Below are positions 1 to 9,700 of a stretch of DNA of 64,000 nt, piece by piece. This DNA is from Phylloscopus collybita. Its lineage: Eukaryota; Chordata; Aves; Passeriformes; Phylloscopidae. The stretch is from assembly GCA_027886175.1 (NCBI GenBank), contig JAJNNQ010000024.1, positions 6,866,001 to 6,930,000 of the forward strand, given 5' to 3'. The notes under the pieces were generated by a model that worked only from the letters and a program-made list of their open reading frames with translations, was not told the DNA's origin and did not search any database. Numbering within the stretch: position 1 is the first letter of the stretch; each line of letters starts with the position of its first letter. A program made the position numbers and the translations under genes.

Positions 1-395
1 TCTCATCTGCACCTTCACTAGGGCAGAGGCACCTCTCCCTCACGGCATCCTCACGCTGGATGGAACCATGGGCAGGGTCCCTTCCAGCCACAAGCCTTCC
101 CATCCATGGATTCTATCAGGGACTCCCTTCTTCCCTCTGCTTCCAGCTGGAGGATATGCAGCAAAGCAACGTTTGGCTGGGCCTGGAGCTCCGGAGGGAG
201 TGGGAATCTGGTGAGAAACTGAGGGAGCTGAGCTACACCCAGGGCAAGGACTTTCTTAGCTTGCCATCTCTCTTCGGAGTGGCGAGAGGTTTTATTATTT
301 TGTAGTGTTCATTCTTTGTGCTTGTCGGTATCTTGTTTGTAAAATAAATAAATTTTTCCACTTTTCTCCAAAAAAGTTCTTTTTTCCCAAACTGG
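1..395. repeat. Direct repeat copy A (395 bp, cut by window start)
   Basis: This segment recurs at 2780-3178 with a constant offset of 2779 bases through the first 290 positions. Only two substitutions (positions 20 and 217) occur in the first 250 bases. Identity then falls sharply and alignment fades near 395. The copy holds a pyrimidine tract ending in CAG (about 118-147) that resembles a splice acceptor. It is followed by an open stretch to a stop at 303-305 and by overlapping AATAAA polyadenylation signals at 343-352. It may be the 3' end of an upstream copy of the gene unit, or a left LTR-like flank. The window edge hides its true left border. Confidence 0.9.
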
Positions 396-560
396 CACCA
401 TGGGAGGGGCCTGGGCACACCAAGGCCTACAAGTGCCCAAGTCTGGGGGCTCCTCCATGCAGCTGCCAGTGGGCTTGGCTGCTGAGGGGATGCCAGGTGT
501 GGCACTTTGTGTCACAGGGCTCCTGATGATGTGGAACATGGTGGTGCCCAGAGACCACTG
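396..560 (+). promoter_or_regulatory. Upstream promoter region of the 330-aa gene
   Basis: This is GC-rich unique sequence between repeat copy A and the CRE-like/TATA core. It is not repeated after copy B at 3178, so the duplication stops just where promoter sequence would begin. I see no CpG island and no further motif I would name with confidence. The promoter role is inferred from the core elements immediately downstream. Confidence 0.4.
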
Positions 561-568
561 TGACATCA
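561..568 (+). promoter_or_regulatory. CRE-like site TGACATCA
   Basis: One base differs from the palindromic cAMP-response element TGACGTCA. It lies 20 bases upstream of the TATA box, a spacing common for CREB/ATF/CREM sites in compact promoters. Binding is inferred from position and sequence only. Confidence 0.4.
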
Positions 569-588
569 GAGAGTCCCACTGCTGAGGG

Positions 589-597
589 TATATAAAG
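589..597 (+). promoter_or_regulatory. TATA box TATATAAAG
   Basis: This is a canonical TATA box in an otherwise GC-rich stretch. A start about 28-30 bases downstream falls at 617-620, where a CA dinucleotide suits an initiator. The resulting leader of about 70 bases contains no ATG, so scanning ribosomes would first meet the ATG at 689. Box, empty leader and long ORF together give the best evidence of a real transcription unit here. Confidence 0.75.
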
Positions 598-688
598 GGC
601 GCAGAGCCCTGGGTGCACAGTCCCGTGAGAGCCACACTCTCAGAAGGAAGCAGCTCCTGCGATCTGTCTGTGGTACAGGACTACAGAG

Positions 689-1681
689 ATGGAGGAGGAT
701 AAGGCAAACACCAACTCCACCCAGACACCCAGCCCCCTGCCCAGCTGGGGACAAGACCAGGCCCTCAGTGAGCACTTGGTGGGGGCAGTGGGTGCCTCGG
801 TCTGGCCACAGGCAGCCACTGAGGAGGATGAGGGGGATCTTGTCATCGGGGAAGAAGAGGAAGATCCTGACATGGGTGACGAGCCTTGGCAAAGCGGAGG
901 TGTTTGGGCCCAAGATCTTCACCTGCAGGATGAGGTATCAGACTCTGAATTCGACCAAGTGCCCAGAGTGGTGGGAGCCCAGACCCCCAGTGAGCAGCAG
1001 GAGGAGGCAGAGGTGGGGTCGCTCCGGTCAGAGGAAGGGAGCAGGGAGGAGAGCCCGGCTGGGAATGATGAAGACTGGGAATACAACACCCAGTCTGGGC
1101 CTTCCCAAGAGTCCCCAGGTGAGGCAGAGCCAGAGCAGCTTGAAGAAGAGGTCAGCAGCTCTCAAGACCTCTCTGACTGGGAAGAGGGCGACGAGCCAGA
1201 GCTGTGGAATGGAGAACTGTCAGCCTGGGACCTCAGCAGCGAAGACAGTTTCTTGGAGGAAGGCAACAGCAGCGGAGACAACGCGAGCATCTTCACCTTC
1301 GGGGTCACTCCCCCACAGCGGGATGAAGACAGCTGCAGTGTCCTGGAGCTGTGTGGAGATGAAGGCAAGGCCCAAAGGCTGGCACGTCTCGTGGCAGACG
1401 GGCTGCCAGTGCCCGTCCCACGGGAGGCCTGGGCTGAGGGCCAGGCACCAGAGTCACTCAGTGCCTCGTCGCTTTCCTCTCTGTACAGCGAAGACTCTGT
1501 GGCCCAGCAGGGGCCTGAGGCAGGGCCACAGAGCCCGGGGCCTGCCCTGCACAGCCCCTGCAGCCCCTCAGCTCCCCAGCCGGCTGCCCTCAGCAAATGG
1601 CGCCGCCGCCTCAGGCGGGCACTGAGGGCGCTGGGGTCTCTGTTCTGCTGCCCCTGCCTGGCACCACAGCCTCAGGAGTAG
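689..1681 (+). CDS. Unrecognised acidic, disordered 330-aa protein with basic/cysteine-rich C-terminus; single-exon gene
   Basis: I do not recognise this protein. Residues 1-300 are dominated by Glu, Asp, Ser, Pro, Gly and Gln, with acidic runs at about 45-60, 101-132 and 143-172. Ser-Glu/Asp clusters at 156-195 and 255-270 resemble casein kinase 2 sites. This part looks intrinsically disordered. Residues 229-251 (R-L-A-R-L-V then a Val/Pro stretch) are less acidic. The end is sharply different: KWRRRLRRALRALG (303-316) forms a likely basic amphipathic helix, followed by L-F-C-C-P-C (318-323). Such basic-plus-cysteine tails can bind membranes through S-acylation; that is inference. There is no signal peptide or transmembrane segment. 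The start is chosen because it is the first ATG after the predicted transcription start, with G at -3 and +4. Codons are GC-ending as expected for a GC-rich bird gene. One caution is that another frame is also open for 285 codons, so openness alone is weak evidence. It could also be the first exon of a spliced gene or a recently degenerate copy. Confidence 0.6.
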   Translation: MEEDKANTNSTQTPSPLPSWGQDQALSEHLVGAVGASVWPQAATEEDEGDLVIGEEEEDPDMGDEPWQSGGVWAQDLHLQDEVSDSEFDQVPRVVGAQTPSEQQEEAEVGSLRSEEGSREESPAGNDEDWEYNTQSGPSQESPGEAEPEQLEEEVSSSQDLSDWEEGDEPELWNGELSAWDLSSEDSFLEEGNSSGDNASIFTFGVTPPQRDEDSCSVLELCGDEGKAQRLARLVADGLPVPVPREAWAEGQAPESLSASSLSSLYSEDSVAQQGPEAGPQSPGPALHSPCSPSAPQPAALSKWRRRLRRALRALGSLFCCPCLAPQPQE

Positions 1682-2242
1682 TGCCCACAGCAGCACCAGG
1701 CTGGCCTGCAGATGGCGGCCGGGCCAGAGCCTGCGCAGGGCCTCAGGGAGCCACACGGAAGGCCTTAGCCTGGACACGGCCCCACAGCCTCAACTGCCCA
1801 GGACATCTCCCAAAGTCACTGCTCTGGCCAGCCGGGGGGCACACTTGGTGCCGGGCACTCAGCAGGGAATCCCACAGGCACCAAGATGACAGGAGACCCT
1901 GATGGTGACCACCCAGCGTCACTGGCACCCTGGCAGCACCACCAGCACTGCAAAACCACCAACGGCCGCCTCTGCACAACTCTCCAGCACTTCAGAGACG
2001 GTGACTCCACCGCCTCCCTGGGGAACTTCTGCCAACGCCTCACGCCTCTGTCAGGGAAAAACTGCTTCTGATATTGAATCTGGAGGTTCCCCGGTGGCAT
2101 CAAAGACCATTTCCCCTCATCCTGAAAGGATTCCATGCTGCTCCTTCGGGATTATATCTGTGAAGAATGGGCAGAGAACTACAGTCCATGCATGTGACTG
2201 GAGGACTCATACCATTCTTCCAAAACAAAGAAAACTTAAGTT
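1682..2242 (+). other. Probable 3' untranslated region of the 330-aa gene
   Basis: This moderately GC-rich sequence follows the TAG stop and runs up to the minisatellite. Short ORFs in all frames (for example 1902-2252 and 1816-2136 antisense) lack promoter context and look incidental. If transcription ends at the AATAAA signals near 2735-2756, this segment and the minisatellite form a UTR of about 1.1 kb. A downstream exon within it cannot be excluded. Confidence 0.4.
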
Positions 2243-2640
2243 TAAGAAATAGTAGTAGTAAAAAAAAAAATAATAAGAGTAGGAGTAGGAGTAGGAATAA
2301 GATGATAGCGAAGAAGAAATAGTAGTAGTAGTAAAAAAAATAAGGATAGGAGTAGGATTAAGAAGATAGCGAAGAAGAAATAGTAGTAGTCGTAGTAAAA
2401 AAAAATAAGAATAGGAGTAGGGATAAGAAGATAATGAAGAAGAAATAGTAGTAGTAGTAAAAAAAAATAAGGATAGGAGCAGGAATAAGAAGATAACAAA
2501 GAAGAAGTAGTAGTAGGAAATAAGAATAAAAATTAAATAGGAATAAGAAGAATAAGAGTAAGACAAAGTAGAAAGAGTAGTAGTAGTAGTAATTAAGTAA
2601 AAGAAAGAAGCAGAAGAAGGGAAAGAAGAGAAAGAGAATG
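2243..2640 (+). repeat. Purine-rich minisatellite, units of 61-65 bp
   Basis: At least four degenerate units begin with A-A-G-A-A-A-TAG-TAG-TAG, run through an A8-A11 tract and (G/A)GGA(G/A)TAGGA blocks, and end in GAAGATAG/ATG. Unit starts are near 2243, 2310, 2371, 2436 and 2500, giving spacings of 61-67 bases. The last part decays into GAAGAA/AGTAG sequence to about 2640. The + strand is almost pure purine plus T and nearly free of C, so the strand asymmetry is extreme. Its reverse complement gives Tyr/Ser/Phe-rich spurious ORFs. It lies in the likely 3' UTR of the upstream gene. Confidence 0.9.
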
Positions 2641-2734
2641 GAGAAGTGATCCAACAGGCCATCTCCTGAGCTCTCTCTCCCTGCATCTGAGATCTCTCCA
2701 TTGCTTCTACGTCCCTAGCCCCCATTTCTTGTTC

Positions 2735-2756
2735 AATAAAATCCATGTCCAATAAA
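2735..2756 (+). terminator. Tandem polyadenylation signals (AATAAA x2)
   Basis: AATAAA occurs at 2735-2740 and again at 2751-2756, each followed by ATCC. A GT-rich stretch (about 2763-2780) follows, as expected of a downstream element. Cleavage near 2770 would end the transcript just before repeat copy B at 2780. That matches a repeat unit that runs from one gene end to the next. Confidence 0.55.
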
Positions 2757-2779
2757 ATCCACTTGTTGTCCTCCTGTGG

Positions 2780-3178
2780 TCTCATCTGCACCTTCACTGG
2801 GGCAGAGGCACCTCTCCCTCACGGCATCCTCACGCTGGATGGAACCATGGGCAGGGTCCCTTCCAGCCACAAGCCTTCCCATCCATGGATTCTATCAGGG
2901 ACTCCCTTCTTCCCTCTGCTTCCAGCTGGAGGATATGCAGCAAAGCAACGTTTGGCTGGGCCTGGAGCTCCGGAGGGAGTGGGAATCTGGTGAGAGACTG
3001 AGGGAGCTGAGCTACACCCAGGGCAAGGACTGTCTCAGCTTGCCATCTCTCTTTGGAGCGGTGAGAGGGTTTATTGTTTCATATCATTCGCCTTTTTTTT
3101 TCATCCTTGTGGGTATCTTGTTTGTTAAATAAATAGTTTTTTCCACTTTTCTCCAAGGAAGCTTTTTCCCTGACCGGC
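2780..3178. repeat. Direct repeat copy B (399 bp)
   Basis: This is the second copy of the sequence at 1-395. It differs at two positions in its first 250 bases, then at six positions in the next 40, and is clearly diverged after about 3070. It keeps the acceptor-like pyrimidine tract plus CAG (about 2897-2926) and the AATAAA (3128-3133). Its ORF ends at 3130-3132, downstream of the position where the equivalent frame stops in copy A. Downstream sequence is unrelated to the promoter that follows copy A, so this copy marks the right border of the duplication. Confidence 0.9.
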
Positions 3179-3184
3179 TGCAGG

Positions 3185-3740
3185 GAGGCGCCGTTTGGGT
3201 TTGCTTTTCCAGAGGAGCCCCTTCAGAGGTTTCCTTTCCAATTTGCCCTAAACCAGGACACTAATTCAATTTATTGCCAGTTAAAACAGAGTTGGATGAT
3301 AAGAAGCAAAGACAAAAACCACAAAACACTTTCACTTCTTCAATCCTAAATCGTCTGCCTTGTCCATTGGAGCAAGGCTGGGGAATGGGAGCTGTCATCA
3401 GTCCACAGCAATTCCTCTCTGCCACTCCTTCCCTCTCAGGCTTTTCCCTGGCTCCAGCATGGGGTTTTCCATGGGCTCTGCAGGGGAACCTGGACCACCT
3501 CCTTCTGCTCTCCCCTTGGGGCTCTCAGGACTCTTTCTCACATTTTTCCTTCATAATCCTGGTTGTGGGCTCAGCTGTGCCCTGCTCTGGGTCAGCTGGA
3601 TCCTGCTGTGTCCAGCAAGGGACAGCTCTGGCTGCCAGAGCTTGGGCATCTGCACCCCTGCAGACCCCCCAAACTGGCTTCAAAACCAGGGCTCCCAAGG
3701 CTGCAAATTCTCTGGAGAACCTGGGCAACACAGTCAACTG
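3185..3740. repeat. Degenerate GC-rich dispersed avian repeat (probably LTR-retroelement related)
   Basis: The order of blocks matches, from memory, a repeat common in bird assemblies. First comes a 'CCCTAAACCAGGACA' stretch, then 'ATTTATTGCCAGTTAAAACAGAG'-like DNA. Next is a GGAGCAAGG-GGGGAATGG block followed by CATCAGTCCACAGCAATT and CTCTGCCACTCCTTCC. A 'GGCTCCAGCATGGGGTTTTCC' type block follows, and finally the GTCAGCTGGATCC and CCACCCCTGCAG-like end. I cannot name the family or orientation with certainty. The 176-codon ORF at 3274-3804 runs through it and is most likely incidental. It is much more GC-rich than the following 6 kb. Confidence 0.5.
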
Positions 3741-6700
3741 TAATTTGTCGTCAGGCAGATGTGCCCCACCTCAATTTCTCTGTCAGTCTCTGAGCACAAG
3801 GTAGGTAACTCTGAGTTAGTGCTGTGACTGCTCCTGCAGCCAAGAAAACAGCTAAATCTTGCTACTTATCCAGCATTTTGCTTTAAGTAGACCTCTGAGT
3901 CAATTATAAAAGTATGTGTATGTGAAATTCCTATCAATAATACTAAACAGATGAAGGAAGAAGTAACACTGTGGGGGACATGAAGATTGTTTTGTTATTG
4001 ACATACACAATAATTGATTAGGTTTCTCAGCTTCTGCTGCTAGAAATTCTGATGTATTACACTTAGGATTACTAGTTAGCTTCCATTTCCTTTCAACTTT
4101 TGCCTCTGGATAAGCTCAACTATTCCCAAGAAGAAACACTGATCAAGTGCATTTGTCATGCGAACAACTATAATAAGGTAATTCATCATAGTCTGCCAGA
4201 CTCTTATTCCAGGAAGACTGCTGCATTTTTATCCTTACTTAAAAATCTGCTGTCACTCCTGCTGGAAATTTTGGTAGACACTTTGGACATGTTTAAAAGC
4301 CCTTCCAAACTGATAGTGGCAGATAATTAAGTTATCAGCTATCAGTGTCTTTTTTCACTCTCTGCAATGTTTATGACACCATGAACTTTTCTGTCTGGTT
4401 TAATCTGACCTGTTCTGAACGTGTGATCCCTTGTTCCTTCCCTTTTCCTTTCCTAACTGTAGCCAGTGACCAGTGTAATTCACTACAACAAATGAACCTG
4501 TTCTGGGGGATCTTATTGAAGCAATTTTGTTTTCTTTTCAAGGTCTGAACTCAACCACATCCCACAACCTGTTCTTCATCTTTTGCACTGCAGTAGCAAA
4601 AGATTTACTTGAAGGCAAAGGTGAACTAAGATGTTAGGATTCCAAATGGAAGAAGAAGAAACCAGTGCTGGCTCATAGTTGTGTGTGGGTGAAAGTAGGA
4701 GTTGTTATTTAGGCTGTCAGTAATGCTTAACATTTTTGTATATTCTCTAGTCAAAGTTTAATTTTTTTTTTTTTTTTTTGCAAGCTTGGCACTTCACCTC
4801 CATGTTGGGTGTAAAAAGTCATGTACTCTTTCTGTATTTTCTCTTACATTTCTCTGGTAGTGCTCTGTGGATATAAATATTCTCTGTCCCAAAAAAAAAA
4901 AAATCTGCTTTTTGTTCACAAAAAAAAAAAATAGGGCATGAAGTTTTAGCACTGGTGAACAATCTCACAAATGGAAATGCTCGGAAGAAAAAAAATCTAC
5001 TGAGAAGGAAGCCGGTTCTATTTTCATCTTCCAGAACAGCATTAACAATAGCAAGGAGAAAATAAACTCAATCTTGCAGATCTATTGCCTCACACACAAA
5101 CACAAACAGGGCATAGTTTTAATCCTTGCACCTCGTCCATCAGCCCCTTTTATCTGTGGCTTTTCAATATAGCAACGCAAGCCTAATGACAAAGTGATCT
5201 TAAAAGCTGGAATCAATTTCCACTGCAGTCACAGCCGTCAGGAGGATAGGGAGAGAAGTGAGATCTGATAAGCAAAATTAAAAGTAACATCAGTTAAACC
5301 TGCAGGTAGATACACAGGGTAGATTGCTAGCAATGCCATGCAATCTGTGTGCGCTTGCTTTATTAACAGCATTTCATTTATGAAAGACGAAGTAGCATGA
5401 CACAAGATTTATCCAGAAGCAAGGCTTCATCAAGTGTGAAAGATGGGGATTCAGCATCACAAGATAAATGAGCACTACTCCTAATACTGGAAAAGGGAAG
5501 GAGCCCTGATAGCTCTAGGTGAAGCGAGGACCATTCTTAACGCTCACTTCACTTGTATTAGTAAGTCTTCAATAAAAATGACATATATTACAAATAAGAA
5601 GTCTAAGTATGCAAGGAAGCGAGTCGGTAATATTTCAGTCTTCAAAATACCCCACCTTCCAAGCTTTGTTTGCATGTGTCTCATATGGAACAGGTGAAAT
5701 GAATTTCCAAAAGACAGAAATAGACTTATGCACTCAGCGATTCTCATGCATTTGGAATTAAGAACATTTGTAACCATTTCACTTGGATTGAGAGTTTCTC
5801 AACTTTGGTCCCTGAGAAGGGAGATTCAGAAGCTAAAGTAAACATCATTTTCAAAACCAATATTTAAGTAGTATCATGCTTAGTTCTTTTTCCTAGACTT
5901 TTCACATTGGCTAAAAATTTACAGAAATAAGGTTTCCAGTGGAGATCCTGAAACAATTATGCATTGAGGGATGCAGCCAGTATTGTTAATATCAATTCCA
6001 AATCAATATAACTACACCATCCAGCATTTACAATTTGAGGGAAACAATTTACCTCAGAGTATCAGCAGAACTTGATATTTTTCTTCTCCCACTCCTAGTT
6101 CCACAGCTGGATCACTCCTTGCCCACACTGTGCTTCCAGGCTTGAAGCAAACAGATGTGCCAGACAAGCAGATGTCCCGAAAACCTTGGCTGTAAATTGC
6201 AGCTCTTCCCTATCTCATGACCAAATGAAGTGGCATATGTCCCTCATAGGTGATGAAAAAGTTCAGAGGTGCAAATGAAAGCAGCCAGTGACCATGTGTG
6301 AATGGCCTTTGCCCAGCATATCCACCCCAAAATGGCAGAGCCTTTCATTTTCAGTTCATAGGGGTTTTTTTGGTTGGTTGGTTTTATTAATCTAGTTGCC
6401 CTTAATCAATCACAGCTTGCCTGAACTACAAGCAGTGCTAAGAAACAGAATCAGTAATTTCAGGGGAAGATTTCTAAAGTCTAAGAGCTGCATGTTCATA
6501 TTCCACTTGAAGACAATATCTTATTACAACTCCTTCATATTCTGAATAGAAAATTTAGAGTCAAGATTTTGTGTATGTGGAGTGCTATGATGTAACTATT
6601 TAGTGTTAGAGAAAACCTTATTGCTTACATGGCTGCTATGAATATCTGCCCAGACTCCAATGAAGGTAAAACTGCTGAAGTACATACAATGAGTCAGAAT

Positions 6701-9700
6701 TGCAAATAATCCCGATTTATGTTTTAAAAAACCATTAATTTTTTTTTATATATATAAACGCCATTTCAAAGTTACAGCACAGAGAAGCATAGTTCTTATT
6801 GCCAAAGGGACCTGGGGACCATGACAACAAATTTCAGGATGCTGGATTTTAAACTGGAGGCACTCCTATCACAAAACAATCATTCTATCCAGGGAGTTAT
6901 GAAAACAGCCTAAACAATGCAAGGCCATAAAGTGTTTGACCTCTTTCCCACAAGCCAATAAATCAGGGTGCCGAAGAAGCACAACACTATCAAACTGATG
7001 AAACCATGAGGCTGATGAGAAAGTCTCCAAATTCAGCTGGGAAGAATTTCATTTCAAATTTCCAGGGGGAATTCTTGATGCTAGATAGACTGAATTCCTA
7101 CTCAACATTTGTCTGTGGCGATCATCAGTTTTAATTATTTCTGACATTTTGTCTATCATACTGGATCCCTGGAGAAAAGTAATGAGTCTCCTCGTGTGAA
7201 AGGTAAAAAGAACGAAGATCACATTAACATGCTTGAAATAAATTAATCAGATGATCTCATAACTATAAAACCCCAGAAAGGATCCCATTAAACCACTTGC
7301 AACTACCAGTGTGACCACAAAAACCTCCCCATTAGCTATAAAAGCTGACTAGCAACATCTTAATCCTGGCATTTCAGTTTCATTAGTTGATTGTGTGTTC
7401 TTGTTCCAGATTTAAAAACAGCAATTGTCTGATAAGAATGATCATGCTAGTACCACCCAATCAACGAGAGCTACTTAGCTGAGGTGCTGAGCACAATTGT
7501 TCCTCTGTTTTTTTATGAGTGCTTGGAAAAGAAGTTTGGTAAACTTTTTCCAAAGACCTTCCCCTGAAGGTCGTGTTTGTACTGTAATAAAACTTACTCA
7601 GCTTTTCTGCAAAGAATATACCAATCAGCTCAAATCAAAAGCATTGGAAAGTACAAATTACATTCTCTCTCCTCCTGGCTTACTGGGAGAAGCACTGTGT
7701 GATAGTCTCAAGGAAAATTAAGCAAAGGAGTCCAACAGTTGTAATGTCTTATCTTAATAGAATTTTAGAACAGAAATGAATGCCTCCGAAATATAACTAA
7801 GGAGAAAAGCTAATTGGCAGAAGATTATAAATCATAGTTTCATATTCAAAAAAATAAGTACAAGATAATTTATTATTATATTCAAAACTACAACTCAGTG
7901 GGTAAAAGCAGAAGAGTGCAAAAAAAATAATGTAAAACACTTTCCTTGGAGAAACAGTTTTATGAACTACTAATGTATCAATACATTTTATAAAAAAAGG
8001 CACTGATACATTAAAATAGTCTATTTTCTCCCTATTTCTACACATAATGCATTTACTAAGCAATGCATGTGGATATATGCACCCATCTATACAAAGATAA
8101 AGTAGCATAAAATAAGCAAATACATACTCAATTTTCTTACTGTTTGAAGTAAACTGTCTACCTTCCCTTGGTAATATTCATACAATACCCCTTTTCTGAG
8201 CTGCATAAACACGCAACTAGCATTTCCAGCAGTTCTACTGACTGGCAAATCAAGCTCAGTCTTGTCCCAGAAATGTAAAAGACGGTCAAGAAATAAAATG
8301 TTACAGTAAATATCGTCATATTTCTAGCTGACAAAAGCTTCAGAAACCCCAAGAGCGCCGAGTTCGTTTTCTGTGATCTTTCAGCACCTTTTACCATTCC
8401 TAAGTTTCTTTAGCGGAACTCCTGTGGATCTTTTTGTCAGAAAAATGCATTAAGCAAATTAACTGGTTACGTTTCTCCTGGGGCCACAGGCTACACCATC
8501 TATTATAACGAGGTGATTATGTTGCCACTTTGTCACTGCCGGACTTTGCCTTAAGTGTTATTTGACACAGGCTTTCGTAAAATGAATTGAAATAACAGGC
8601 AGTTAAATACAGGCAGCAGAGCAGGGGTGGCCTCACGTGCTAATTGTGGCTGCAGCTCTCTCATTGGTACCTAGCACTGCAGCATACACAGTTCTGAGAT
8701 GAGTTTTATTGCTGCTGTCAGACATAAAAGATAACTTGTCAGCAAATTTAGATGAGTAATTAATACCATGCAGACAAACATGAAATAAAATTCCAAGGTA
8801 TTCTATACCTTCCTTTCTTATTCCCATATGTTGTCAATTGACATTTGAACTAAATGTTTAGAAGTAATTATCCAGCCATTACTGGCAGCAGTTTATGGAA
8901 ACCTATAGAGTCCATAAATACCTAAATAAATAAATAAACAAATAAATAAATACTCAGAGGAGTTATTCTGCAAATTCTCAGGCAGAGAGGTAGCAGAGCA
9001 CTGTAGAATAATTTTACTATAAAACTAGACATGCACAAAAGGCTTGGGTCTCTAGAAATAGTTCTGACCATAAAAAAAAAAAACAGACCCATAATTTTGT
9101 CAGCCACATTCAGCAAAAGAACCAAACTCAGTAATAAGGTTTGGACACATAAGCACAAAAATCAGATGTTTATTCTAAAATGCATCTGTTGCCTTGTGAC
9201 AGTCTTAAATTACAACAAAAAAGACACGTATATATATAAAAAAACCCCAAAAGATCTGCAAATGGGAAGGAAATAAACCATTGTGAATATATTTCAATTT
9301 AATATCATGTTTAGCAATTGCTGCAGTGCTCACTGGATATAGTAGTCAGAACTGGTACAGTCATAAGCCACGATTTTGCAAAATTTCCCTTTCACGATCT
9401 TTATTGAAACTAAATACAAAATCTTACTGACTTTACACTAACACAAACACATCTTCTGGGTTAACAAGCACAGTTCTTTGTTTCACTAACTCATATTTAC
9501 ACTGTTCTTAAATCTCACCTTGAAGAAAGAAGGAGTAGCTATTTCAAGAATAACAAGCACTGTTGTTATTGAACGTGCTGGGATATTTATTACAATGTCT
9601 CTCATCACATATAACTATGCAAAGCAGTTATTATTTTTATCATCTGCAGTTATTGAACTTCACATTCACCATCACAGAAGCTCATGGTTAACTTTAAACT

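Noticed and set aside
391..410. TGG-starting sequence after repeat copy A as a retroviral primer-binding site
   Set aside because: I could not match it to a tRNA 3' end, no polypurine tract directly precedes copy B, and no gag or pol is present.
1162..1596. 144-codon antisense ORF
   Set aside because: It is a Ser/Leu-rich mirror of the Glu/Ser/Gln-rich coding strand, with no promoter on that side.
768..1625. 285-codon ORF overlapping the 330-codon ORF in another frame
   Set aside because: It starts inside the larger ORF, is rich in Arg/Ser/Trp typical of an out-of-frame reading of acidic codons, and its ATG would not be the first one met by ribosomes.
2207..2797. 196-codon minus-strand ORF with Tyr/Ser/Phe repeats
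   Set aside because: It is the reverse complement of the purine-rich minisatellite; the apparent protein is a low-complexity artefact.
3274..3804. 176-codon ORF
   Set aside because: Most of it lies in the GC-rich dispersed repeat; no promoter, and no domain is recognised.
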